Assembly (NCBI GenBank): GCA_021904315.1
Contig: CM038925.1
Location: forward strand, 8,496,501 to 8,560,500
DNA: 64,000 nt
Direction of reading: 5' to 3'
Source of the DNA: Sphagnum magellanicum
Taxonomy: Eukaryota > Streptophyta > Sphagnopsida > Sphagnales > Sphagnaceae
Each line of letters starts with the position of its first letter. Positions within the stretch are counted from its first letter, which is position 1. Below, one piece after another: positions 10,981 through 22,539 of this stretch. The notes beneath the pieces were generated by a model. That model worked only from the letters and a program-made list of their open reading frames with translations. It searched no databases and was not told where the DNA came from. The position numbers and the translations under genes were made by a program.

Positions 10981-11822
10981 GCACTTGGTGGTTGCCATGT
11001 GTTCTTTAGTTCATATTATTGAAAAATGTTTGGCAGCTACCACGATTTCCTAGCACGTATTGCAAAGAATGCTTGGCAGCCATTAGACATTTATCCAGTT
11101 TTTTTCCAAAGAACGCCTAATAGTTGCAAGGCATCTTTTCAGTCATATTCCAAAGAAGGCTTGGTGGCCATTAAAAAATACTCTTGTTTTATTTTTGAGT
11201 ATGCCTAATGGCCACCAAGAGATTCTCCTATTTTATTTTTAAGGATGCTTTATGGTCATTAGGCATTTTTTAGGTGTTATTTTTGAAAACAACTTGCACT
11301 TTCTAGGTGTTTCTCACCTCACATTTCTAAGAAATGCCTAGTGGCCTTTAGGCATTTCTCATATCATATAGCAGAGAAACATTTGTTAGCCGCCAAATGT
11401 TTTTCATTTCATATCATGTAGAGATGCCTAACAATTGTTAACTGTTTCCTTTCTTATATCGTTGAAAAACACTTAGTGATTGTTAAGTGTTTTTGATCTT
11501 GTATTGTTAAGAACGCTTGGTGACAACTAGGTGTTAAACTCATATTTTGGGAAATGCCCGGTGGTCATTAAATGTTCCTTTTAACTAATATTTCTAAAAA
11601 ACACATGTTACTAGACATTTATCTGATTTTAAATATGAGAATGTTCAGTTTACATTTATGAAAATTGCCTGGCGATCACCAGGCATCTTTTAGGTTTTAT
11701 TTCCAAGAATGTCTAGAGATAGTTAGGCATTTCTTGGGTCTTATTTTTGGGAACACTTAGCAAATTGCCAGGCATTTTCCAGCTAATACTTTTGAAAAAT
11801 GCTTGGTGGCCACTAGTGGCAC
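10981..11822. repeat. Array of about 20 hairpin-forming units, period about 43 bp
   Basis: Each unit centres on a variant of the palindrome GCCTGGTGGCCACCAGGC, usually inside GAAATGCC...GGCATTT and separated by a T-rich linker (TTTTAGG, TATTTTTG). Unit centres fall near 10990, 11036, 11080, 11121, 11163, 11214, 11255, 11300, 11348, 11400, 11437, 11480, 11525, 11565, 11610, 11675, 11720, 11765 and 11805. The best-preserved dyad is TGCCTGG...CCAGGCA at 11666-11685. Units have diverged but often keep pairing of both arms. No coding function is evident. Confidence 0.7.
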
Positions 11823-12125
11823 GATTTGTTTGAGTATTTTCGACAGAGGAGGTGTGACCTATGTTTGCCTAGTGAGTCCAATTGATAGCTATTAAGTTCG
11901 TGATATTATATTTTATGAATGAATTGTCTTTAAGTTATATATATTTTTCTAATGGTGCATCATGGTTCTTAGGAAAATAAATGTAAGGTTCTTGAAATCA
12001 TTCTTGAAGTTCTAGAAGGAAACTAGTGCAAAATGATGGCTTTAGTGTGTCTTGGCATGTTGACGGGTGTCATGACTTGAGATGTTGGAATTTAGTTACC
12101 CACATTGATTTTGATGAAGGGCGTG

Positions 12126-12521
12126 CAAACTAATGTTGAAGATAAAAAAGAAAATGTCATAATCATACCTATCGAGGGAGAACTAGCGAATTAATCACAA
12201 ACATTTGATCGGCGATCAAAGATGGACAATAAAAGGCTTGGCTATGCTACAAGTGGTAAAAATAAGAGAAAAGCCTTGAGTAGTAAGAGCCAACGAGTGA
12301 GGAAAAAAGGTTGATCTCAAGGGCAAAATCCAAAAAATGATGATAGTCACATTTTGCCAACATCAAAGGCTAATTTGTTAGCACGAGAGGCCAATCTGCT
12401 AGCACAAGATGTTAGTCTGTTAGCAGGGGAGGTGAGTGAAAAACCAAGCAGCCATGATCAAGAGGATTTGCCAAAGGAGGACGATGTGCTTGCATCTGTA
12501 TACATGTCAATAGACAATTAA
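12126..12521 (+). pseudogene. Fossil ORF with LLA-repeat segment, two in-frame stops
   Basis: A single frame runs 132 codons, interrupted by TAA (about 12195) and TGA (about 12313), both reachable from CAA and CGA by one C-to-T change. It encodes a basic part (KRLGYATSGKNKRK), then three 8-residue repeats around ANLLARE/ANLLAQD/VSLLAGE, then an acidic end. It has no ATG and no upstream coding. It resembles the basic/gag-like parts of retroelement polyproteins, but I do not recognise it. It lies just downstream of the hairpin array and may belong to the same dead element. Confidence 0.4.
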
Positions 12522-12961
12522 TTCATTAGTAGCTTCATCATCTGAGCCGAATGGGGTTCCTATTGATGCAAATGAAAGCTAGAAAGTTGGTGAGGAATTG
12601 CGAGGCATTGAGCCTCCACCAAATCCTTTGAGTCTATATAATTTTGTAGGGCGAGTAGAAAAAAAGTCAATTGAATAAATTGTGTGACTTCTAATTCAAT
12701 TTAATGAATGTACATTACCCTAATAATGTAAAGGTTTTATAAATTTTTAGGTGAATTGTATTTAAAGGTGTGTAGTTATTTTAGGAAATCTATGTAGTAG
12801 AGTACATTTTCCTCTAGTCGCGCTGTTATATATACTTTAGGACATCATGGTATTTTCTATTCTTCCTTGTTTGATTTAACTATTTTGAATATAATAAACA
12901 ATATTCCATGATAATTTTAACAAGCATTTCTTTGGGATATAGTAGGTTGTGTGTTAAATAA

Positions 12962-13084
12962 CATTTGGCAGCTGTCAGGCGATGAATAAGACATTGTACA
13001 CTTGATTTATTTACACAATTTTGAAGTAAGAAAAACATAGTGTTTGACCCTCAACTATTGCCTGGCGGCTGCCAAGCAATAGTT
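12962..13084. repeat. Two outlying copies of the hairpin unit, one nearly perfect
   Basis: One copy is at 12962-12984 (TTTGGCAGCTGTCAGGCGAT). The second, 13053-13084, has 14-nt arms (13053-13066 and 13071-13084) matching at 13 of 14 positions around a 4-nt GGCT loop. In minus-strand RNA the single mismatch becomes a U-G wobble, so the stem would be fully paired. Confidence 0.65.
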
Positions 13085-14617
13085 AGTGAAATTTGTTTTA
13101 TAGTTGTTGCTCTTTTGTGTAAATTAATTTTTTTGGTGTGCAATTATTCATTTGTTTTGCTCTCTAGTGTGCAGATTTGTACCTTACTTGTGGACAAGCC
13201 CTCAAATTTTTGTCTTAGGAGTGTGAAGAGGTGCAGATTTTTAAAATAAAAATAAAAATAAAAATATTTAAATAAAATAAAATATTCTAAATATTTTAAC
13301 CCATATGCTCTCCTCACCCAACTTTTTAAAAAAAAACTGACACCTAAACTTATCCATTCAGCCTACCTTTGATTCTCCAGCCCCTATACCCGCTCAAAAA
13401 GGTGTTCTCACAAAGTCTCTTTAGGACGGAGCCAATTAAAGGGTGCAAACCCAGCTACTCATTTACTACCAAAGGATAGTTTAGTGCCCTTGAGTCCTGT
13501 GTCCTAGACAGATTTCGTGTAAGTATTGTGTTCTCTGAGAAAGGTCTATAGAGGTGGAAGTCAAAATACAAACAAATTTCTGTGTTTGTGGGATTAAATT
13601 TACAAACACACGAAAACTGAATACTGGATACCCACATGTTCAGTTTGATGACTGAAAGTGTCAGTGTTATGGCAAGTTCGGTGCTGACTTGGATTGCTGT
13701 CTGCCGGTTGTTGGCTTGGCTTGTTGAATTGGATGGCAACTGTGTATCCTGGTTTTAATCCTACTGCATGCATCCTCATGTGATTTTTATTTTGCTCTCA
13801 CTGAAATTTATTAGAGCTTTTTCTCTCACTGAAATTTTGTGTTCACAACAGCACTGATGAGTAAAATGGGTAGGGTGTTCTTTGCAAGGGGTACTAGTCC
13901 CGGCCAAAAATAGTGGCAGCCAATTTTAATTTCCAATGAGCAGTGAAGGGGCCTCCTTTTTCTCTTGTGGGTTGGGGGGGGGATGGGGTGTTTATTTTTT
14001 GAAGTTGTGGTTGGTGTGGAGAGTGGACTGTCCACTGTTCACTTTCTACTTGAACAGTGGATTTTTCAAGCAGGGTTTTTTCTTTGGAGAGGGGGGGGGG
14101 GTTGTGTCAAAGCAAAGAGTTCCCAGACATGTTTATGATGGTCAATCTAATTGGCTTGCTGCAAAAAGAAGAGTGAACTTGGGAGGCACCTGATCTAATG
14201 AATAGGAGAGGTGAATAGGTACCCATGTATTTACCCATTGATTAGTGTTGGGTGGTTCTTTGATTTTGTTATAGCCTCCAGTTCCAGGCTTTTCAAAAGT
14301 TTCAAAATCAAAGAACCCTAGAGACCCCCTAGGTTTTAAAACCTCTTGAGTGAGTCGGGGAGAGGCTTCTCAGTGCTGCCAGCAATCCCACTAGGTTGGA
14401 GCGTTCATGACTACTTATCATGAGGTCAAAACATCTCTTTTTGCTGTGTGCAACAGTTTTCAGGCACAACACTCCTGCATCTTTACAGAGAAAAATCATG
14501 TTGCCCCATATCATCATTCAACTCATGTGAAGAAGGGTAGCAAAAGGGTGAAGATCAGTTAAAGCCAGGAAAATTGTGTTTGCTACATGACTAGCATCTG
14601 TCCCATTTTGTGTGTGC

Positions 14618-14648
<31 letters not shown>

Positions 14649-16100
14649 CCCATTTTCATGAGTTGCTAGAGTGTAAACGACAAGCTTGGCACACTTGATT
14701 ATAATGAAACCCTCTATGCACATAGGTGGGCCAAAAAAGAAGAAGAATTGGTAGCCAAATAAAGTGGCTATAGATATTTCATATAATTTAACTTTTTCAC
14801 ACACAACAGTATTTTGATAGAAAATTTAATTCCTTTTTTTAGGGCATATTTTATGGATGAAATCCATAGTTTTAGGAGAATATGGGAGCTAACATCATTG
14901 GGGGACATCCTCGAAAGGGTGCAGTAATAGGGCCCTTAAAAAAGTACAATTGAATAAATGATTGAAAATTTCAAGTCATCTATTGAATTTGACTAAGTTA
15001 TGGTCATCTTAGAGTGATCTTGATTTAGATATTTAATAATAATGTTAAAAATGTAACAATTTATAATTAATATGATATTTTAAGTTGATTTCAGTCTAAC
15101 TTCAAACTAATTTCAACTCAATTTTACTTACATTTGATTGAAAATTTTCATGTGATATAATTGATTTGTCTAAGCCACATTCATTTGTGACCTCCATGGC
15201 AATTTGTTCTTAATTCATATGTAAAATAATGACCAAATTTTAAATTCAATTGAATTTTAATGAAACTATTTCTTAAGGCCAAGTCAAACGTGTATTCACA
15301 TCTTTCATGTCATTTCATTCATAACCCTCCCTGCATATGTGGGTTCCAATATTGTGCACTTGAAATATTGTCATTTTGCCCAAAAGTAAATGTTGTGGGT
15401 TAATAAAGGTTATGCTAATTGCAACTGGCCATAACCTTGCAGGGGACATTTGCAGGAAGTTCACATATAATTAAGGAAGACAATAGTCACTGGGAAACTT
15501 TATGGGACTGATGATTAAGATTCAGTCCTGCTTCCATTCGCTTCAATTGAGAGAAGTGAAATAATTTTTCTTGTAAGAGTAAGTTCATTCCCAGCCCCCC
15601 AAAAAACAACAATTTTTTAGAAGTTTTCAGTTTAGAGTCAATATGGCAGTAGAAGTGAAACAATATTTCTGGTCAAAGTACCTAGTATCATTGACACACC
15701 CCCAGAAAACAACAAAAATTTAAATCGTTCAGCTTTGACTCATTTTGGAAGTCGATTCATTCAAATGCACAGAAGGCACTTGTCCAACTTGTGAGCAATT
15801 ATGGGCAATGAGCCTGAGATTGACCACAGCTTTTGGATGTGTGCAAAGAAACAATTCCATAGAGGAGAAGCCTTCAAAAAAAAGCCAAGATGCACTCAAG
15901 CACCAATTTGGTGCATCCATGTGATGTTGCAAGTGCAATTGGGTCATCATATTTGTTCTGTAGTGCCAATTAGGGGACTTAAAATGTATTTGGCAACTAG
16001 GGCACAAGGCAATCAATTTTACCAGCTGAAAGCTTGTCACAATGTCTACTGGATCCCTTAGGCTGCTTGCTAGGTATGTCCTTTCCAAATTGACAATTTG
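13085..16100. other. Unassigned intergenic sequence with simple repeats
   Basis: No gene is recognised. It contains an AAAAT-type A-rich tract (about 13244-13290), G-runs at about 13974-13982 and 14091-14101, and a (CT)14 microsatellite at 14618-14646. Open frames here lack codon structure or family resemblance. Confidence 0.4.
14618..14646. repeat. (CT)n microsatellite
   Basis: Fourteen uninterrupted CT dinucleotides followed by a short C run; directly visible. Confidence 0.95.
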
Positions 16101-16164
16101 TTAACAGCCATAGAAAAAGGCGATATGATTTTTTTCCTAAGGTTCTAATTACCTCAGGATCCCA

Positions 16165-16325
16165 TACGGCCATGTTCTAACCCCAGGATACCATATCGGC
16201 CCCTGGCATAGAGATGATTCCAACCTCAACCCCACTTGCAAGTGGGTGATGATAATGATGATTTCAATCTAGGCCCACTTGCAAATGTAGCCATGAGTTC
16301 CAATCCAACCCACTTGCAGGAGCTA
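16165..16325. repeat. Short minisatellite around CCCACTTGCAAG
   Basis: Three spaced copies of a CAACCCCACTTGCA / GGCCCACTTGCA / CAACCCACTTGCAGG motif occur at about 16228, 16274 and 16307, preceded by two CCAGGATACCATA-like pieces. Period is 35-45 bp and irregular. Confidence 0.5.
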
Positions 16326-17198
16326 TTGGCTTGATGTTATTTGGTCCAATAAGCTACATGGAGCGTGGTGAGTTGCAACATTCAAACTTTGGGGTTTTTT
16401 GGGGCATGAGTGGGGCCTTTCATGTACCAGTGGCCGAAAATATTTTGTGCCAAAATTCGATCGACCTGATCTCACTTTTTAATTAATTTTAAAAAACTAT
16501 CACAAGATTATTTTTTAGATGCCCTTTAGTTGCCACATTTTGAGGAGAAAAAAGTTGTCATATGTAGACACTGTTGGAGGTTGCCGAAACATAAGAGGAT
16601 TCTAGAAATTGTCTGCTGTCCTATCTAACCTGTAGCCAGATTTGGCTCTTTCCTTTTGTAGATGGTTACCACTTGTGGCATCACAAAATTATTGGAAAAA
16701 AAAAACCTTAGGTACCATTGCTTTAAAAAAATAATAATAATAAAATATTGTGATGTAGCTTTAGTGGCAATTATCCATAAGACAATTAATCCAAATCTGG
16801 CTTTAAAAAAAAATGGAAGTTAGAAAAAAATCTCGAATATGGGAATCTACAAATTTTAATTTGAAAACTTAAAAAATATTGACCAAAAAAGGCTTATTTT
16901 TGGGCCAATTTATGAAAAACATTGTCAGCAGGTGGGGACCCACCATTGACTGTCATGTTAGTTTGGTTGAAATTGCCAGTTGCTCGCAATATGAGCTCCC
17001 ATCTAAGGTACTTTGTGTGCTGCCACAAAGACCAAAGAGTAAAGACAGATTTATGTCAAGTCATAGCTATCACAGTGTCTTGTCTCTCACTCAGCCTGTT
17101 GTCAGTTGGACAACAGGCACAACATAGGACACAACTCAACACACAACATCAGCACTGCAGGTGTATAAAATTAACATTTTACTGAATTATGTAACCCT

Positions 17199-17549
17199 GC
17201 ACCTACCAGTGCACCATCCATTGGAAACCTATCATGACTCACTTGTGGATGAACCACAACACAACTGAGTTACCAAGCCTTGCTGCCTTGGTAACCTATC
17301 CCGTAAATCAACCCTACTACTTCCAACTTGCACTGCCTAGCTAATTCCCAAGTAAGCAGGTTAGTATCATAAGTAAGTAGGTGCAACGTATAAGTGGTTA
17401 CTATGTAGGTAGGTAAGTAGATTAGACATTTGGTGGCTACAAGAAATTGTTCATAGCTAACCACCATGGTTAGCTATGGGACAGGGATACAATGAAAAAG
17501 TGTTTCCTGTCCGCATACAATCCATCCTGCATGGTCAGGTGGTGAGTGC
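17199..17549. mobile_element. MITE-like repeat, copy 1 of a pair (about 350 bp)
   Basis: The left end GCACCTACCAG and the inverted right end GCACTCACCAC look like a short terminal inverted repeat. The whole segment matches 20665-21019 in order: CACCATCCAYTGGA, TTGTGGATGAAC, GGTTACCTAT, a GTAGGTAGGTAAG core, ACCRTGGTTAGCTAWGGRAC. A target duplication was not identified, so the superfamily is open. Confidence 0.5.
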
Positions 17550-19879
17550 TGCTTCCCTCTGACCCCTGGGTATAAACTAGGTACCATTTTACTGCAACAG
17601 GTAGAAAGTGGGATTGTTTGTGTATGTGCTCCTGGTTGTGGGCTTGTGTTGCAATTGCACAGAATCTTTGACAAGCTTCATAAACAAACTTTTCTTTAGA
17701 ACTTTTCTTTGCAGGGGTTGGGGGTGGGGAATTCAGTTTGACAATAATTTGTTCAAAACAGGTCTGCAACAGAGCCGGTACGCACCCATTCCAAAACAAC
17801 TCCTGATAACTTCTGTTCCAACACGTTGCAAATAAGTGTTCAGTTATTCAACCTGTTTGGCTTCCTTTTGGGGAGGAAGCACCAGGCACTTTGAAAATAA
17901 GTCCCACCATCACACTCTTGCATCCGTGTTAAAAATTTGTTCTTGTGATATAGAAGTTAGGGTTATCACTTACACCTGATGATACCATAGATGGAATTTG
18001 ATAAATCAAGGGCCTGTGCTATTGTTCACGGTTTTACCCTTTCTGTTTTCACCTTGCACATAAGAGAGTAATACCCTCATTGTCTATGTGTTAACCCCTG
18101 ATTGTCACAGTGGACCAATATGGTCTGCTTTTCAGTGTATTTTGATCTTTCTCTGGCATATAGAGGTTAAGCTTGACAAAGACTTTTATTTAGTCTTTTG
18201 AGTTGCTGTTCTTTACTGATTGTGTGTTGTGCATTAGTAAATTGGAACCCCACAAACTTTTTTTTTTTTTGGAAACCTTGTTCACATTGAATTGAGTTCT
18301 ATCTTTAAATAAACCACTACCAAATATTATTGTTTTGCAATATATATTTGGATGGGCATCATTTTTCACATGCATAATTTTTTAATGTGTGTGTGTAGAG
18401 CATGAATGTGTGTGGAGGATTTCTTCTGAGCTCAAATCATCATGTGTACTTCATTGTTTGTAAAGCCTCCAGAAATGTTATATTCTAGGTTGCTCTTAGA
18501 TTATCATCCTTTTGAACTGACAGACTCAGTGATGTTTTTGGTGAATTGTCTCCATTTTGTGAAAAAAAAATTCAAAAAAAAAAATCTGTCCTACATTCCC
18601 TGTTTTTTAAAAAAAATCACCCAACTTTTAAAAAATAATTGCCAAAAACTGCCTACAAAATGATCAGGTTCTTCAGATTTTATATTTTTCATATTGTTAA
18701 ATATTGTCAAACTTGGCTAAATATACTTGTGGACTATTGCCACTTGAGCAACGTCACAAAATTGAAAAAAAAAACACTGCAGAGACCTTGATTTAGTCTA
18801 ATAAGCATGGGATATTTATAACATTTAGAAGCAAAATTTTAATGAATTTTGAGATTTTTACTGTGGTACCGGTATGAGTGATGGTTAACTGAAGGTCAGG
18901 TTTTGCAAGCACGGACAAAATGGCACCATGTGAAAAATTGGGTTTTTAAAGTTTGCCTAAAAACCCATGAAGTTCCCCCAGCCTGACTGGCCAGATTTCA
19001 ATCCCTTGTCCTCACACCAAGACAACATGTACATTGCTCTCCAACCCATCAAAGACTAAAGAGGACAAAGGAAAACAACCAAAAAGAAACTGCCAAAAAC
19101 ATGGGAATAAAAAGTTTTTGTGAATAGAATCTGTCTGAGTCCCACCTTCCATAAATTGGTAACCAATAAGTGCATTGCTGATCTTCAGGTGTGAATCTGA
19201 AGGATGCTTGCCTTCCTGAGCTGAACAAAAGAAATAAAATAACTTACGTACTCCTCACAATTCAAACCCATACCACATGCCTAGGCTCAAAATGGTTAAA
19301 AAACTGGCCAAATATGGAAAACTCTGAGCAACCAATGAGATCAGGCAGCATGCACCCAAGAGGCCCACTTCTCTTACTTTTTACTTTTAAAGATCTTTGT
19401 TTTCCTTGAATGTGTTACATATGGTTCTCATTGTGTTCCCACCAAGTTCTTGATATGTTCATAATGGTGCTCCAATACCTATGTTCTGCAATTTGTTCCC
19501 AATGAGATACCCACACTTTATACCATATCTTTTGCCTGAAGTTCTTCTCTTGTAATCCATATAAACAGGGCAAAGCAAACTAAAACAATTGTTTTGGGTC
19601 AAGGTTACTAAAGGAAGACAACCTTCAGGCTGCTCTTCTCCTCCCCCTGTAAAGTTGAGACTTCAGACCTCAAAACCTAAAATACCCGGCCAAATCCTTG
19701 GGGGACCCTCCTTCCTTATTGACCTTGTACCCACCCACCCCGGGGGATGAGATTGAAATGCAAGACCCCTGCGTTTTAATCTGTTGTCAACTCATCCAAG
19801 TGCCCTAGTTTGGAATAAGGTTTGGGTCTTGTAATAGCAAAAGCCATGACCAAATGACAGCTCCAGATAGCTAGGTAGC

Positions 19880-21070
19880 TATCTGAGAACATGGCCAACT
19901 GGGAACTTTAGTGTAGGGTAATTCCCGAGGAGTGGGTAGTCCCTGGAAGTACCAAAATAAGGGCAGTTATTTTGGGGACTCCGCACTCCTGGGGAGTTTC
20001 CCAAACGAAGCCCGTGAATGGACGGTTGCCCCTGAATGGATGGCTGTCAGCGAACTGTTGATGAAGCTGTGCTGAAACTGATGAAGTCACAATGAACTCC
20101 CACAATGCTCAATAAAATTTTGAAACTCCCTCCTGCTTCTGGGAGGGAAGTTTGCTCCATAAAACTTGCTCTGCTAGTGTGAGAAAACCAGGCCAGGGCT
20201 TTACACTATCTCCGAACTTGGCTAACCAGGAACTTTAGCTATCTGACAAGTTCCAATGTTTTCTTGGGCAAGTCTCTGATGTAGCCAAAGCAGCAATCAT
20301 CCATAAGAAGATTTAGCCACATTTGGCTACAAATGATATTTGGAAATTAGATAATTTAAACATCTCTCTACATTTTTGGCTACAAAGTGCTTAAAAAAAG
20401 GCATTAAAATATGGCTTTTTTTTCTTTTTTTCGAGTTCTGGCAATTGAAAAATCCCCAAAAATTCACTTCATTTACACAGTTAAAATTCTAGTTGCACTT
20501 TTTGACGAAAATTCACCAGTGAAAAAAATGCTGCCAGGAACTTTTGGCTAAATTAAAACTTTTGCTATCAGGGAACTTCAACTATCCAAGAACTTTAGCT
20601 AGATCCATTGATAACTTGGCTAACTGGAAACTTTTTCTAGCCAGTAAACAGCCAGAGTAAACCAGCACCCACCAGTCCACCATCCACTGGATGCCCATTA
20701 TGGCTCAGTTGTGGATGAACATCAACTGATTTAATATCTGGTTTCACCTTGGTTACCTATTCTGTAAGAAATGGGTCTTCTACATAGGTAGATAGGTAGA
20801 AAAATAGGTGATTTGAGGTAAATGGATGGTCTATACATAGGTATGGGCTATCTTTACTACTTACCTACCAACAGCCTGCTCGTGGTTTGTTAGTCAGTAT
20901 GTAGTAGAAAAAAGCAACTGATCTAAACACCGTGGTTAGCTAAGGAACTGGAATCCAACAGAAAACTGTTTCTTGATCACTTACCATCCATCATCCATCA
21001 TGGTACATTCATGGGCGCTGGTTCACTTTGGCTGGCTAACTCCAGGAACTTTTGGTTTTCGGGAACGTCG
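19880..21070. repeat. Dispersed copies of a GGCTAACYRGGAACTTTAG motif
   Basis: Variants occur near 19889 (GGCCAACTGGGAACTTTAG), 20217 (GGCTAACCAGGAACTTTAGC), 20582 (CCAAGAACTTTAGC), 20620 (GGCTAACTGGAAACTTT) and 21034 (GGCTAACTCCAGGAACTTTT). Between the first two lies a segment bounded by AGTGTA and TACACT (about 19909-20205) that may be a small inserted element. Repeated subterminal motifs of an unidentified DNA transposon are the likeliest explanation. Confidence 0.4.
20665..21019. mobile_element. MITE-like repeat, copy 2 of the pair
   Basis: Similar in order to 17199-17549. The ends CCAGCACCCA (left) and its inverse from TGGGCGCTGG (right) form a 9-of-10 inverted repeat. It ends at the start of the GC-richer LBD island, so it may mark the distal edge of that gene's promoter. 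Confidence 0.5.
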
Positions 21071-22539
21071 GCTACACGGGAACAAAGAAGTGGAAGAGCC
21101 GGGGGGAAGACAAGACGGCCCTTTCGAGGAAAGTGGTTGCCGGGAGCGTTGTCGCTGGCAGCCGCGAGGGAGAAAGAGAGATGGGGATCCGGACGAGCAG
21201 CAGCAGCATGATCGCGGCGCTGTAATCTGCCTGTCTTTTTGGTCTTCCCATGGCAGAAGGGCTCAACGCCATGTGGGTTTCGGATGCCGTCTTCGGACTC
21301 GGATAACTTGATGACGATTTTGGGGTTTCGGGTGAGAAGGGCATCATCAGCTGTGATCTTTATCTAGTCAAGGAGCCTGGGAAACTTCGGGAAGCAAAAT
21401 CTTTTCTGCACAAGCATTTGATTATGGCTGCTGCTGCCGTTGTCCGTTGTGCACTCATAGAGTGTTTTTCTCGTCGGGGATCGATCGTAATGAAACAAAA
21501 CTTGACGGTAAATAGCATTGTTTAGCGCCTGGTTGGTTGGTTGGTTTGTCCATGGTGGTGGTGGTGGTGGTGATGATGTTCATGATGGTGCTGGTGGTGA
21601 CGACCGTGGGTTAGCTATTAGGTTTTTTGCTGTCCAGACTTTACCGGCGGGTCGTCTGGGACACGGATCTGCTTGCCCGCGGATATCCGTTTGCAAAGCC
21701 AGGGTTTCCAGTGCTTTCTTTCTCTTTCTCTCAACCTGCTGCCGACTGCTTCAGGGTTTGTTGCCTGGCTGCGGCGGCGTTGCTTGTTGACTAATTTCTT
21801 TAGCATCAAAGCATCCATGCTTGTTGCAGCAGCCAGACAGGTGTTTGTACTACTTTTAGTGTGAATACATGGCTTCCAAGTCTGGGTACTGGATGATCGG
21901 TTGTGTCCACCGTGGTTTTTCTCTTTCTAAGTTTCGACACAGGATCATACCGATCTCGTCTTCCATTCAATGGATGGAGCGTAATTGAATCTGTGTTACA
22001 AGGACGTGCATTCTAGAATTTCTTTGGGTTCTGGTCTATGGGTACTCGTCGTTCGGCGCTGGATGCAGTTTATCTCACTCGGACCCATGATCTATGTGGA
22101 GGTCTGCAGGATCGTGCCGGACCCTTCTGGCAAGATTTCTTCAAGCTGCTGGCTGGTTCATCTTCCTTGTGCCTGCAGGTGCAACCTTTGGCGGTGGTAT
22201 AGTTTCGGATCATTTCGTCTTTGGCCGGATCGTATAGTCTAGGCTTTGTGTAATTGATCATGAACTCCATCGTCGATCATGTGCGAGGGAATGTCAAGAG
22301 GAGGGGAGCTGAAGTCCTGCAACGTGACGACGCTGCCTGGCGAGGGTTTTTTGTTGTGAAAGAGAGAGGAGAAATGATGTGCAGAGGGTTTCTTGTTGTG
22401 AAAGAGAGAGGAGAAATTATCTGATCTGCAAAAGGATTCAAGTGTGACCACGGAATTTCTAGAGTAGCTAGACGCCAGTTTTTGTATACCTTCACCATTG
22501 AACAGCACGGCACAGTCGCATCAACCTCCTGCACGTTAT
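21020..22539 (+). promoter_or_regulatory. Upstream region / probable 5' leader of the LBD gene
   Basis: The sequence is markedly more GC-rich than its surroundings and free of recognisable transposons. It contains a GGT/GTG triplet repeat (about 21552-21600), several short upstream ORFs and a 42-bp tandem duplication (22342-22383 and 22384-22420) of a GAGGGTTTYTTGTTGTGAAA-type sequence rich in GA. Transcription start and any leader intron cannot be placed. Confidence 0.4.
22342..22420 (+). repeat. 42-bp tandem duplication about 120 bp upstream of the LBD start codon
   Basis: Two adjacent copies share TTGTTGTGAAAGAGAGAGGA and differ at a few positions, then diverge. It may sit in the 5' leader. 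Confidence 0.85.

Noticed and set aside
10981-11822. CRISPR-like reading of the hairpin array
   Set aside because: Spacing is irregular, repeats are diverged, spacers resemble one another, and the context is a plant nuclear genome.
19909-20205. Small element bounded by AGTGTA/TACACT
   Set aside because: The inverted match is only 6-7 bp and no target duplication could be aligned, so it is mentioned only as a possibility within the motif entry.
20973-21347. Overlapping open frames on both strands upstream of the LBD gene
   Set aside because: They are short, of opposite sense, with no recognisable domain; GC-rich leader or promoter sequence explains them.
22498-22539. Upstream extension of the LBD open frame
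   Set aside because: The frame opens at a TTG; the first ATG is at 22540 and gives the usual short Ser-rich lead before the LOB cysteines.
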